From an uncultured Methanobacterium sp. (GTDB taxonomy: Archaea; Methanobacteriota; Methanobacteria; Methanobacteriales; Methanobacteriaceae), in the NCBI RefSeq assembly GCF_963666025.1, contig NZ_OY762552.1, forward strand, positions 2,031,001 to 2,095,000: a stretch of DNA of 64,000 nt, written 5' to 3'. Under the pieces are notes generated by a model. The model saw only the letters and a list, made by a program, of their open reading frames with translations. It was not told the origin of the DNA and did not search any database. Below are positions 37,630-46,502 of this stretch, piece after piece (within the stretch, counting starts at the first letter, position 1; each line of letters begins with the position of its first letter). The translations under genes and the position numbers were made by a program.

Positions 37630-38217
37630 TTAAGGGTTCCCACAAAGGGGAGTTTCACATTCAGGGCATTTAGTATTGCTACAAGGCACTCCTCTAGTTT
37701 TTGGAGATTCATAACCACAATTTGGACATTTACAAACCAGTGGTGGTCCTGCACCAAGCCCTTTTCCCCCATAAGATTTTCTATCCATTATTGCTTCTTC
37801 AGAATCTGCAGTATACTCTTCTTTTTCTTCTTCTACAGTGCCGATACTGGTAGATCCACAATCCGGACATTTATTATATTCCTTACGGGGATGTTGCCAT
37901 TTGAATCCACAGTCATTACATTCGTAGCGAATTAAATGATCTTTCCCATTTATAACGATAGTATTCCCATTAATAAGTGCATTAGCTATTTTTTTCCGGG
38001 CTGAAGTTAATATACGGTGAAATGTGGGCTGTGAGACTCCCATTATTTCAGCTGATCTCTTCTGTTGAATATCATGATAATCTCTTAGCCGGATCGCTTC
38101 AAACTCATCTATCAATATTTCAATAGGTTTTAGAGAATCTAAATCTTCTCTTTCTGGTTTAAAACACTTTATATGGGGCTCTTCTGAAATTCTTCTAAAT
38201 CTACGGGGCCTTGCCAT
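37630..38217 (-). CDS. DUF134 helix-turn-helix protein with cysteine-rich C-terminus
   Basis: The N-terminal 90 residues are DUF134: MARPRRFRRI, CFKPEREDLDSLKPIEILIDEFEAIRLRDY, and a helix-turn-helix QKRSAEIMGVSQPTFHRIL. A zinc ribbon follows (CNDCGFKWQHPRKEYNKCPDCG, about 100-125), and a second cysteine cluster ends the protein (CKCPNCGYES, CSNTKCPECETPLCG). Such regulators are linked to metal or redox sensing, but targets are mostly unknown. The palindrome TGAATATATATTCA lies five bases upstream of the ATG, so it is likely autoregulated. Confidence 0.88.
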   Translation of the reverse strand: MARPRRFRRISEEPHIKCFKPEREDLDSLKPIEILIDEFEAIRLRDYHDIQQKRSAEIMGVSQPTFHRILTSARKKIANALINGNTIVINGKDHLIRYECNDCGFKWQHPRKEYNKCPDCGSTSIGTVEEEKEEYTADSEEAIMDRKSYGGKGLGAGPPLVCKCPNCGYESPKTRGVPCSNTKCPECETPLCGNP

Positions 38218-38221
38218 GTTT

Positions 38222-38255
38222 TGAATATATATTCACTACTTCAATATATACTTTT
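38222..38255 (-). promoter_or_regulatory. DUF134 gene promoter with palindromic operator
   Basis: TGAATATATATTCA (38222-38235) is a perfect 14-bp palindrome next to the start codon. A TATA-like run (TATATATTG on the minus strand) lies just upstream. The same palindrome occurs once more at 35453-35466. Confidence 0.5.
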
Positions 38256-38498
38256 GTAAATTGGTGGTATCAGTTAATTAGGGTAATAAGTCATTGGTTT
38301 TTTTATTAATTTGAAATAAAAGAGAATTAAGGGTTAAATAAGGAATTATGTTAGTAATATTCCAAAAAAAATGATATGAACTATTTTCAACGTAATTTTT
38401 TGGGATATCAGTAGCTTTTAATTCTAATGAGAACAATAATTATTAAAGTTAAATTGAGTTTTTTTAAGGTAGATGTCTAGACTTAAGAGGTGCAACAT

Positions 38499-40268
38499 TT
38501 GGCAAATATTCTCCTGGTGGAAGATGAAATGGTGGAGGCCATGAATTTAAAAAGAAGCCTCCAATCAATGGATTATGATGTGGTTGCCCTTGCATCATAT
38601 GGTGAAGAAGCAGTTGAAAAAGCCAAAGCATTGAAACCTGATCTTATTTTGATGGATATTATTTTGAAGGGTAGTATGGATGGAATAGCTGCGGCAAAGG
38701 CTATTTCAAAACTTGAAATACCTGTTATATACATCACTGCCCTTCCTGATGATGCCACTGTTAACCGGGCTCTCATCAGTGCACCCTATGGCTATTTAAT
38801 CAAACCATTTGATATTCGTAAATTAAAAATATCCATTGAAGTGGCTCTTTACAAGAAACAAATGGAAAATAAACTTAAACAATCTCAGGAAAATTATTAT
38901 CAAACTATTTTTGAAAATACCAGTGCTGCCACCATAATTGTGGAAGAAAATATGCTGATTTCTTTGGTCAATATAGAATTTTCTGCCTTAACTGGTTACC
39001 CCAAGGAAGAAATTGAGGGTAAAATGAAGTGGACTGAGTTTTTCGCTCAGGAAGACCGTTTGCAAATGGAAGAATACCACAGTCTGCGCAGGATTAATCC
39101 AGCTTATGCCCCACGAAACTACGAGGCAAAACTGGTTGCCCTTGATGGTGCTATTCGGTATGTTTATTTAACCGTGGCCATGTTGCCTGGCACCAGAAAG
39201 AGCATGGTGTCTATTTTGGACATGACCGAGCTACGAAGATCTAAAAAATCCATTGAAGAATCTCGAGAGAAGTTTAAAAGCATTTTTGAAAATGCAGCCG
39301 AGGCTATTATCTTATTTGACTGTCAGGGGATTATTCTGGAGTCCAATGACAAGATCGATGAGATATTTGGTTTTAAGAAGGAAGAAATCATAGGGAAAAA
39401 CTTCATGAATATTGTTTCCATGATGGGGATGGATTATGAAGAAACTCGAATAGTTTTCAACCATCTTATCTCCGGAAATGAACTAAAACAGATTGAATGG
39501 ACCATACAAAATAAAAATGGGAAAGAAGTAATTTTCAGGGTTCGACCATCGATTATAAGAGATAAAAATAGTATAAATGGTATTCTATTACTTATGGAAG
39601 ATATAACTGAACTTAAAAATGTTGAAAATAATCTTAAAACATCTTTAGAAGAAAAAGAGATTTTATTGAGGGAAATTCACCATAGGGTGAAGAACAATTT
39701 ACAGATCATCTCCAGTCTCCTGAGTTTGCAGCGCATTCAAGTGGAAGATAAACAAACTGCAGATATATTATGGGAGTGCCAGGGAAGAGTCAGAACCATG
39801 GCCATGATCCACGAAAACCTGTACCAGTCACAGGATATTGGTTACATAAACTTCAGAAATTATGTGGAAAAGATGTTGTATGATATTTTTAATTCATACC
39901 ATGTGGATGAGAAGTCCATCAACTTAAACACACAAGTTGAGAGTGTGGAGATGGGCATTGAAACTGCCATGCCCTGTGGTCTTATCATTAATGAACTGGC
40001 TACTAACAGCATTAAACATGCTTTTCCCGAGGGGAACGGTAATATAAAAATTGAATTAAAATCAGATGGTGAGGCTCATGTTTTAAGTTTTGCTGATGAT
40101 GGAATAGGTTTACCTCTAAATACGGATCCTAAAAAATCTAAAAAACTGGGGTTGATGGTTGTTAAAACATTGGTAAATCAATTAAACGGTATGATGGAGA
40201 TAGATAGGACCAATGGCACAAAATTCATAATTAAATTCAGGGAATTACCCTATAAAATGAGATCGTGA
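38499..40268 (+). CDS. hybrid sensor histidine kinase: receiver, two PAS, HisKA_2 kinase
   Basis: Order of domains: a response-regulator receiver (about 1-118, with LVEDE, phospho-Asp in LILMDII and K in YLIKPF), PAS (about 125-245), PAS (about 255-370), then a HisKA_2 dimerisation helix. The phospho-His is in LLREIHHRVKNNLQIISSLLSLQ near residue 392. A HATPase domain follows, with N box NELATNSIKHAF and DDGIGLP. No membrane segment, so it senses cytoplasmic signals, perhaps redox or ligands in the PAS domains. TTG 38499 is favoured by GAGGTG at 38487-38492; GTG 38490 would overlap that site. No separate response regulator is adjacent. Confidence 0.92.
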   Translation: MANILLVEDEMVEAMNLKRSLQSMDYDVVALASYGEEAVEKAKALKPDLILMDIILKGSMDGIAAAKAISKLEIPVIYITALPDDATVNRALISAPYGYLIKPFDIRKLKISIEVALYKKQMENKLKQSQENYYQTIFENTSAATIIVEENMLISLVNIEFSALTGYPKEEIEGKMKWTEFFAQEDRLQMEEYHSLRRINPAYAPRNYEAKLVALDGAIRYVYLTVAMLPGTRKSMVSILDMTELRRSKKSIEESREKFKSIFENAAEAIILFDCQGIILESNDKIDEIFGFKKEEIIGKNFMNIVSMMGMDYEETRIVFNHLISGNELKQIEWTIQNKNGKEVIFRVRPSIIRDKNSINGILLLMEDITELKNVENNLKTSLEEKEILLREIHHRVKNNLQIISSLLSLQRIQVEDKQTADILWECQGRVRTMAMIHENLYQSQDIGYINFRNYVEKMLYDIFNSYHVDEKSINLNTQVESVEMGIETAMPCGLIINELATNSIKHAFPEGNGNIKIELKSDGEAHVLSFADDGIGLPLNTDPKKSKKLGLMVVKTLVNQLNGMMEIDRTNGTKFIIKFRELPYKMRS

Positions 40269-40556
40269 TTTCTAATTTTAATTAATTGTATCTTCTTAAT
40301 TAATTGTATTTTCAGTTGAATTCCATCCATTATACATTGATTCTAGACATTATGAAATTAAATTTCTATTAAGATTTTTAAGGATTTTTTCAGGGGAAGA
40401 GGTAGAACGTTTCCAGAGTTTTAGAATATTTTAAGAGTTTTTATGTATTATTTTCAGGATTGGGACTTTCAAGAGTTTTAAGAATATTTAAGAGTTCTAA
40501 GAATCAATTTTGAGGTTTAAAGAAATAAAAGAATAAAAAAATGGGAAGAGGTAGCC

Positions 40557-41042
40557 TTAGTTCAACAGAAGCACGCTGTAGTTCAGGTAGGATGCAATGC
40601 TCACCCAGATTATGTATGGTATGAACAGGAGTCCTGCTGGTTTGGATAGAACGTAGAATGCGATCATGTTGGCCAATATGGCTATCCAGAGTAAGCAGAT
40701 CAGTATGAACCCGCCTAATATGGAGTGCAATCCGAAAAATACCAATGACCATAGAACGTTTAGTAACAGTTGCACTGCGAATATTCCAATTGTGAACCTC
40801 ACATCACGCCTTTCTAAACCCTGTCTCCACACCAGGAAAAGAGCTATACCAATAAGAATATAAATAGTGGTCCATATGGGTCCGAACCAATCATTGGGTG
40901 GAGTCCAGCTGGGTTTAGCCAGGGCAGCATACCATGTGGTTATCTGTGGAAGAGTGGCTAGGGTTCCCACTGCACCAGAAATGAAAACTATGAATACTGA
41001 AGCAATTAACTTCGGAATCTCATTTATCTTAAAACCTTCCAT
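40557..41042 (-). CDS. tspO: TspO/MBR-family membrane protein
   Basis: A five-helix protein of 161 residues related to the tryptophan-rich sensory protein/benzodiazepine receptor, which binds porphyrins and tetrapyrroles. Motifs seen: AALAKPSWTPPNDWFGPIWTTIYILIGIALFLVW near residues 40-72, LNVLWSLVFFGL near 94, and AGLLFIPYIIWVSIASYLNYSVLLLN at the end. In a methanogen the tetrapyrroles could be F430, haem precursors or corrinoids; this is inference. GGAGG lies upstream. Confidence 0.92.
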   Translation of the reverse strand: MEGFKINEIPKLIASVFIVFISGAVGTLATLPQITTWYAALAKPSWTPPNDWFGPIWTTIYILIGIALFLVWRQGLERRDVRFTIGIFAVQLLLNVLWSLVFFGLHSILGGFILICLLWIAILANMIAFYVLSKPAGLLFIPYIIWVSIASYLNYSVLLLN

Positions 41043-41139
41043 AACTTATCAAACCTCCATTTTATATTTAAAGAGTTTTTACACGGTATTTAATTATAAC
41101 TTATCAGGTGGGATGTAAACTTTAGGAATATCCTGAATT

Positions 41140-41270
41140 TATTTCCTACAATTTACAATCTAAGAATTTATCTCCTAAGAATTTATCTCCTACGATTCAC
41201 AATCCAAGAATTTACCAATCCTACAAATTTCGAATCTCATGAATAAAATCTCATGAATAATATTTGAACT
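41140..41270 (+). repeat. cluster of short tandem repeats
   Basis: AAGAATTTATCTCCT is repeated twice near 41162-41191, a diverged copy follows near 41205, and AATCTCATGAATAA is doubled near 41232-41260. The cluster lies between tspO and the split-barrel gene; no gene is seen there. Confidence 0.5.
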
Positions 41271-41281
41271 TTTAAGTTTAA

Positions 41282-41755
41282 TCATGAACTTTTAAGTGCC
41301 ACAATTTCCTGAACATTAACTAATTTCCATACTATTGATTTTTCTTCTTCTAAGATGGATTCCAATGGGTCATCAGGGGAGTGTCCCAGGGCAGCCAGTA
41401 TATTGGGGGAGAGCTTATTCTTCTTGATCATTTCTATGAACATCTGCCTAACTTTCAGTTTTTCACTTGGTTTATCCACTTCATTTAGCTGACCTCTCAG
41501 TGTCACAAAACGATAGTTGGACATATCACTACTGTAATTTTCGATCTCCACTGCAACCTTAGGGTCAGTCTTGGCAAGTTCCATCTTTTTACCATACTTG
41601 GTACTGAGGAAGTAGATAAATTTCCCATTAAAAACATACAAAAATGGGGCAATATAGGGATAATCTCCCTTAAAGGCAATTCTGCTCATGTACTGGTCGG
41701 CGATAAACGCATCATATTCTTTTCTCTTCATTGCAGGGATTTTCAGAATGTCCAA
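41282..41755 (-). CDS. pyridoxamine-phosphate-oxidase-like flavin-binding split-barrel protein
   Basis: A 157-residue FMN- or F420-binding split barrel: MSRIAFKGDYPYIAPFLYVFNGKFIYFLST near residues 23-52, KKMELAKTDPKVAVEIE, then RFVTLRGQLNEVD. This is the pattern of small nitroreductase/haem-utilisation-like proteins whose substrates are usually unknown. TTG 41755 is used, with GAGGTGAT about ten bases upstream; an internal ATG at residue 9 is an alternative. Confidence 0.8.
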   Translation of the reverse strand: MDILKIPAMKRKEYDAFIADQYMSRIAFKGDYPYIAPFLYVFNGKFIYFLSTKYGKKMELAKTDPKVAVEIENYSSDMSNYRFVTLRGQLNEVDKPSEKLKVRQMFIEMIKKNKLSPNILAALGHSPDDPLESILEEEKSIVWKLVNVQEIVALKSS

Positions 41756-41999
41756 AAAGCATCACCTCTATTTTATTGCCATAATTTTAACCGGTATTTA
41801 ATGTATCATGTAATTTCATTTTAGTCTTAACAATGTTTTAGTCTTAACAATGGTATATTTATTTGCATAATGCTTTAAAACCTGAATTAATGGTTGTTAT
41901 TCTTCATACGTGTGTTAATTTTATAGGCGTATCACTTTTTAATCTATATCTATGTTTTTGGTCTAAATCTTTCCATAATTTATTTTAGCACTCTTGTTC

Positions 42000-43427
42000 T
42001 CATCCATTCACAACCGGGAAACCTGCTTTTTTCCAGGCCGTCATACTGCCCAGAACAGTACTCAGCTTGGTGTAACCATTTTTCTTCAAATAACTGCAGG
42101 CAGTGGTGGATTTATAACCAGAATCACAGTAAACAACCACTGGATGGTCATGAGGCACTTCTTCAATCCTTTCAGGTAGGTCGCCCACGTAAATGTGGTG
42201 AGATCCTTTAATGAAATCCTTTCTGCGGTCATCTATTTTACGCACGTCCAGTAAGAAAAAATCCTCTTCTGAAGTTTCTTTTAACTCTCCTACCTTTCCT
42301 TCTAATCCTTCCAAATTTTCTTTTGATTTTTCCAGTTTTTGTTTCAACTGCTGCACACTCCACAGATTTATGGTCTCAATGTGCTCTGCGTGAAGGTACC
42401 AGCTGGGAAAACCACCCTCCAGGTAGCCGTAAATATTATCAAAACCCAGTCTGAAGAGGGCCTGACGGACTTCATCCAGACCCTGGTCTTGGTCATCAAC
42501 CACAATGATAGGGTCCTCGTAGTTCAAAAACCAGCCTGCAAAGGCAGGAACCCCCTCTCTCCAGATGTTCAAACTACCGGGTATATGAGCTCCAGCAAAA
42601 CTGGTTGGTTTGCGGACATCAAGAATAAACACCCCACTGTTTTTCATTTCTTTCAGAATTTTAGGAGGAATCGGTTTGAAATAAGGAATTTTACCAGTTA
42701 TTGGGGGCCCATTCTGGTTGTAGAATTCCATCTTCTTAAAGTAGGGTGGGGTGTAAAGCTCTTCAGCTACCTTCATCTTGATGAATTCTTCATTACTGGT
42801 GCACTGTAGTTGCGTGTTGGTATTCCTCTCATAACCAATGGTGGTGTAGTCCTGCTCCCTTATATCCGCCCCGCACACTGAACCCGCCCCATGGGCAGGG
42901 CAGAGGATCACCTGATCACCCAGGGGCAGGATCCCATTAAAGATACTGTCGTATAGTAATCCTGCCATTTCATGACTTTTATCAGGTCCATAGAGATCAA
43001 TACGTCCAGTTTCCCCTGCAAAGATCACGTCTCCTGTGAAAACCATTTGAGCATCTTCAGAGACACTCCGATCTCTTAAAACCAGAGAAATGCTTTCTGT
43101 GGTGTGTCCTGGTGTTTCCATAACCTCCAGTTCAACACTTCCCCACTGGAATTTGTCCCGGTCACTTACCGGAGTTCCGTAGACAAAATCCAGACTTTTA
43201 CCATGGAATATCTCTGCTCCGGTGGCACAAGCCAGCTCTAATGAACCAATGACGTAGTCCTCATTACGATGGGTTTCAAAGATGTGGGTTATATCCAGTC
43301 CAGAGGATTCTGCCAGACGCAGATAAACATTCACATCCCGGCGAGGATCAACCACAACTGCCCGACCACTGACTCCAATAAAATAAGAATGATGGGCTAT
43401 TCCCTTTGATTTAATCAGTTTAACCAT
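42000..43427 (-). CDS. persulfide-dioxygenase-like MBL fold protein with two rhodanese domains
   Basis: The N-terminal 240 residues are a metallo-beta-lactamase fold of the ETHE1/CstB type: ETHRNEDYVIGS (a variant of the H-x-H-x-D-H ligands), TPGHTTES, VFTGDVIFAGETGRIDL and LCPAHGAGSVCG. Two rhodanese domains follow. The first (VFILDVRKPTSFAGAHIPG) lacks the active cysteine (IIVVDDQ); the second has it in VVVYCDSGYKS. The layout is that of CstB, which handles low-molecular-weight persulfides, so sulfide detoxification or persulfide transfer is likely. ATG 43427 or the TTG before it follows GGGGGA; GTG 43445 is less likely. Confidence 0.85.
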   Translation of the reverse strand: MVKLIKSKGIAHHSYFIGVSGRAVVVDPRRDVNVYLRLAESSGLDITHIFETHRNEDYVIGSLELACATGAEIFHGKSLDFVYGTPVSDRDKFQWGSVELEVMETPGHTTESISLVLRDRSVSEDAQMVFTGDVIFAGETGRIDLYGPDKSHEMAGLLYDSIFNGILPLGDQVILCPAHGAGSVCGADIREQDYTTIGYERNTNTQLQCTSNEEFIKMKVAEELYTPPYFKKMEFYNQNGPPITGKIPYFKPIPPKILKEMKNSGVFILDVRKPTSFAGAHIPGSLNIWREGVPAFAGWFLNYEDPIIVVDDQDQGLDEVRQALFRLGFDNIYGYLEGGFPSWYLHAEHIETINLWSVQQLKQKLEKSKENLEGLEGKVGELKETSEEDFFLLDVRKIDDRRKDFIKGSHHIYVGDLPERIEEVPHDHPVVVYCDSGYKSTTACSYLKKNGYTKLSTVLGSMTAWKKAGFPVVNG

Positions 43428-43507
43428 CAATATAGTTTCCCCCACAATTCTATTACAATTCCTATAACTATGAAATTACAGTGATGTTAATTATGAATCT
43501 TCTGAAA

Positions 43508-43515
43508 TTAATAAT
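43508..43515. repeat. target-site duplication, left
   Basis: TTAATAAT lies directly outside the left terminal repeat; the same eight bases follow the right one at 44687-44694. Confidence 0.85.
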
Positions 43516-44686
43516 GGCTTTGTAGAAACCCTTATTTTTTTTATTTGAAATTGAGGTTTTTTGTAGATTTTTTTGTAATAAAAAAAATTTGTTAGTTTTA
43601 GGTTTTGTTTTTCCTGTTTTCACTTGAAATTATAGCTACATATTTTTAAAACAGGTTGCTAAAGTATTTATAATGAGAAAGGGGAATAATATTATTATGA
43701 TTAGCGAAATCTATTATTCCCCTGTTTATAGTGGAGTTTCAAAGCAATTAAATCTTTTGGATTTTAATTTTAAAAATTCTAAAATTCAATGTTTAAAAAG
43801 TGTTTTAAACAAGAATAGTGAATTAAAAGAAAATAAACTGGTGAAATTCATCGAAAGAACGTATTATTATGTTAAAATAGCGATAAATAAGTATTCTAAT
43901 GCTTTTTCAAATCATTTATATTCACAACATGCTTTATTCACGATATTGGCAATGAAAATTTACACAAAATCAACATATCGTGAAATAATTGATTTTATTG
44001 ATGTTTCAGACGTAATTAAGAGATATTTGAGAATAAAAAAGGTTCCACACTTTACAACGATCCAAAAATTTTTTAAAAGACTACCTTCAAAACAAATTAG
44101 AGAAATTAACCATTTAATATTATCATTAAACGATATTAAAGCAGATATAATAGCATTAGACGGCTCTGGTTTTACGAATGATTATGCAGACAAGTATTAT
44201 GCAAAAATACGGCAAAAAGAAAGAAAAAGCTACATAAAAAACCATTTAACAATAGACGTAAAAACACGCCTTATTTTATATTATCAAACATCACGTGGAC
44301 CAAAATACGACACACAATTTGCAAAACCCGCATTAAGACAAATCAAAAAGTATAAACCAGATTACATAGTAGCAGACAAAGCATATGACACAGAACCAAT
44401 AAGAAAATGCATAAATGAAGAACTCAAAGCATTTGACCAAATACCACTCAAAAACAGAGCAAAAAAAGGACAATACAGACTAAAAAGCCCAACAATATTC
44501 CGAAACAAAATATACGCAAAAAGAAACAATATAGAAAGCATATTTTCAACAATAAAAAGAAAATTCAACGGCACAAACCATAGCAGAAGCACAAAACTAT
44601 CAAACAAAGAAACCAAACTCAAAAACACAATATACAACATCTACAGAACAACACAAATCAACTAAAAAAAGGGTTTCTACAAAACC
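43516..44686 (+). mobile_element. complete insertion sequence, IS5-type, 1171 bp
   Basis: Terminal inverted repeats GGCTTTGTAGAAACCCTT (left, 43516-43533) and its partner AAGGGTTTCTACAAAACC (right, 44669-44686) match with one difference over 18 bases. An 8-bp direct duplication, TTAATAAT, flanks the element. One transposase gene fills it. The element sits in the intergenic space between the MBL-rhodanese gene and the DUF2142 gene and breaks no coding sequence. Intact ends, target duplication and open frame suggest a recent insertion. Confidence 0.92.
43673..44665 (+). CDS. DDE transposase of the insertion sequence
   Basis: A 330-residue IS4/IS5-type transposase. Catalytic residues visible: D163 in IIALDGSGF, D235 in IVADKAYDTE and E288 in NNIESIFSTIKRKF (the last being the Y/N-x-x-E region with downstream K). 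The N-terminal part has YSQHALFTILAMKIYTKSTYREIIDFID and HFTTIQKFFKRLP, typical of the ISH1-like branch of IS5. It is unusually rich in Lys, Asn and Ile, more AT-rich than the neighbouring genes. A second possible start is ATG 43697, behind GGGGAA. Confidence 0.92.
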   Translation: MRKGNNIIMISEIYYSPVYSGVSKQLNLLDFNFKNSKIQCLKSVLNKNSELKENKLVKFIERTYYYVKIAINKYSNAFSNHLYSQHALFTILAMKIYTKSTYREIIDFIDVSDVIKRYLRIKKVPHFTTIQKFFKRLPSKQIREINHLILSLNDIKADIIALDGSGFTNDYADKYYAKIRQKERKSYIKNHLTIDVKTRLILYYQTSRGPKYDTQFAKPALRQIKKYKPDYIVADKAYDTEPIRKCINEELKAFDQIPLKNRAKKGQYRLKSPTIFRNKIYAKRNNIESIFSTIKRKFNGTNHSRSTKLSNKETKLKNTIYNIYRTTQIN

Positions 44687-44694
44687 TTAATAAT
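44687..44694. repeat. target-site duplication, right
   Basis: TTAATAAT directly after the right terminal repeat, identical to 43508-43515. Confidence 0.85.
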
Positions 44695-44750
44695 TATAAA
44701 CAAAAAGATAAAAGTAAAATTTTTATGTTAAAAGTTGTAAAAACACTTTG

Positions 44751-46163
44751 ATGATAGATAAATGGAGAAATATCGAGCCTCAAAAAGCTTTTCTTTTCCT
44801 GGGAATAATTTTTGGAGTGTTTTTTTTATTACTGGTTCCTCCGTTTCAGATTAATGATGAACCAGCCCATTATTATAAGGCCTATGTGGTTAGTCAGGGG
44901 CAGCTAATACCTGAAAAAACTGGGGGTGTAGCAGGCTTTTATGTGCCGGAAAGTTTAGACAAAACAGTTGCAACCTATTATCCAATGGTAAACAAGTATG
45001 AGGTTAAACAGAACAGTTCATCCTATGCTTCAACCTTAAATCTACCGCTTAACCCGAATAACAGGGTTTACGTTGAAAAAGAGATGTACACCCTGGTTTA
45101 CCCTCCTCTTCCTTATCTTGCTTCTGGACTGGTCATGGCTTTGGCCAGTCTTTTGGGTACATCTCCCCTTATTTTAATGTACTTTGGAAGAATCATTAAT
45201 TTACTGGTCTGGCTTTTAATGGTTTATTTGGCTATAAAAATAACTCCTGTGCATAAATGGGTTTTTCTATTACTGGCCCTGATGCCCATGACTTTATTTG
45301 AGGCTGCTTCTTTATCAGCGGATAGCTTTAACCTGGGACTTTCCTTTTTAACCATTGCCTTTTTCTTTAAATTAGCCTTTGAAGAGAAGAAAAAAAGGGT
45401 GGAAAAGAGAGATTTATTGTTCCTACTGGCATTACTTGCAATGTTATCATTATCCAAGGTGGGCTATGCCCTTCTTCTGATTCTGTTCTTCTTAATACCT
45501 TCCTACAAATTTGAAAATAAAAAAAGAATGATTTCGCAGTTTTTTTTAGTTTTAACTCTACCAGTGGTTTTCATTGCCGGAATTTGGAATTATCTGTTTA
45601 AAGATCTCTATATCTCCATGCCTCCGGCATGGGCAGCTGCATCAATACCAGGTCAGATAGCATTCATAAGTTCCAATCCACTGAATTTTCTGCAGATAAT
45701 AACTCATACCTTAATAGAAAAACAAGGATTTTCAGTGTCTTTTGTGGGCATTTTTGGTTGGAACGAGCTTTCATTACCAAACATAGTTGTTATTCTGTAT
45801 TTAGTAGTAATTGTTGTGGTGGCGGTGGTGGATAATAAATCTATGATAACAATAAATCCAAAACAGAAATTAGTGGCTTTTATCACCTTTTTTGCAATGT
45901 TTTTCCTGGTTATACTCTATGAATATGTTACTTTTACTCCAGTGGGCCTTGATATGGTATATGGAGTTCAAGGAAGATACTTTATTCCCGTAGCGCCCCT
46001 ATTATTCTTACTATTTTACCCCAACCGGGATCAAATTAATCTCCAGGGTCATAAAATTAATTTCAAGTTAAGGGAGAAATTTCCTATCATGATTGTCCTG
46101 TTTTCAATCGTCATATTGTGCATAAGTCTCTTCATGATCTTTAAAAGATATTATGTAGTTTAA
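44751..46163 (+). CDS. DUF2142 polytopic membrane protein
   Basis: About 12 membrane helices in 470 residues. The first extracellular loop carries LLVPPFQINDEPAHYYKAYVV, the hallmark of DUF2142, a family resembling GT-C glycosyltransferases that use lipid-linked sugars. A role in surface glycan or glycoprotein synthesis is inferred; the acidic DE pair in NDEPAH would be the catalytic site. ATG 44751 or TTG 44748 is the start; no ribosome site is visible. The PIG-L-type deacetylase on the opposite strand is a plausible pathway partner. Confidence 0.82.
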   Translation: MIDKWRNIEPQKAFLFLGIIFGVFFLLLVPPFQINDEPAHYYKAYVVSQGQLIPEKTGGVAGFYVPESLDKTVATYYPMVNKYEVKQNSSSYASTLNLPLNPNNRVYVEKEMYTLVYPPLPYLASGLVMALASLLGTSPLILMYFGRIINLLVWLLMVYLAIKITPVHKWVFLLLALMPMTLFEAASLSADSFNLGLSFLTIAFFFKLAFEEKKKRVEKRDLLFLLALLAMLSLSKVGYALLLILFFLIPSYKFENKKRMISQFFLVLTLPVVFIAGIWNYLFKDLYISMPPAWAAASIPGQIAFISSNPLNFLQIITHTLIEKQGFSVSFVGIFGWNELSLPNIVVILYLVVIVVVAVVDNKSMITINPKQKLVAFITFFAMFFLVILYEYVTFTPVGLDMVYGVQGRYFIPVAPLLFLLFYPNRDQINLQGHKINFKLREKFPIMIVLFSIVILCISLFMIFKRYYVV

Positions 46164-46206
46164 GTTAGTAATAGTTGAATAGATTTCCACCTATTTTTAC
46201 TTAATC

Positions 46207-46476
46207 TTATGGTCCTACCAAAACCAGGCCTAGGAGAACCATTGCAGTTCCATTAATAACTGCTATAAGTCCCTTTGGGTCAAAACCCTCATCAAGCAGG
46301 TGTGAAGGGCCGAATATGGGAGAATCAACCCATCCTACTATATTATTGTCCATATCCAGTGAACCTGCAGGTACTCCTGGAATTCGGATGCTGGAAAAAT
46401 CAGGGATTCCATAAATAAAGAATCCAAATCCACCATTTACCTGTACCTTTAATTTATTGTATTTAGATGGTTCCAA
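46207..46476 (-). CDS. short protein with C-terminal helix, possibly a fragment
   Basis: The 89-residue translation is protein-like: VQVNGGFGFFIYGIPDFSS, then IRIPGVPAGSLDMDNN, then GPSHLLDEGFDPKGLIAVINGTAMVLLGLVLVGP, with one hydrophobic C-terminal helix. The only start in frame is a TTG without a ribosome site, and a stop lies six codons before it. It may be the 3' end of a former longer gene, or translated after the PIG-L gene 26 bases upstream. Family not recognised. Confidence 0.4.
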   Translation of the reverse strand: MEPSKYNKLKVQVNGGFGFFIYGIPDFSSIRIPGVPAGSLDMDNNIVGWVDSPIFGPSHLLDEGFDPKGLIAVINGTAMVLLGLVLVGP

Positions 46477-46502
46477 TAAGATAGATGCATGTTACTTATA
46501 GC

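Noticed and set aside
37524..37772. Minus-strand 82-codon frame at the 3' end of the DUF134 gene
   Set aside because: It overlaps the cysteine-rich end of the DUF134 protein in another frame; the DUF134 frame has the recognisable domain.
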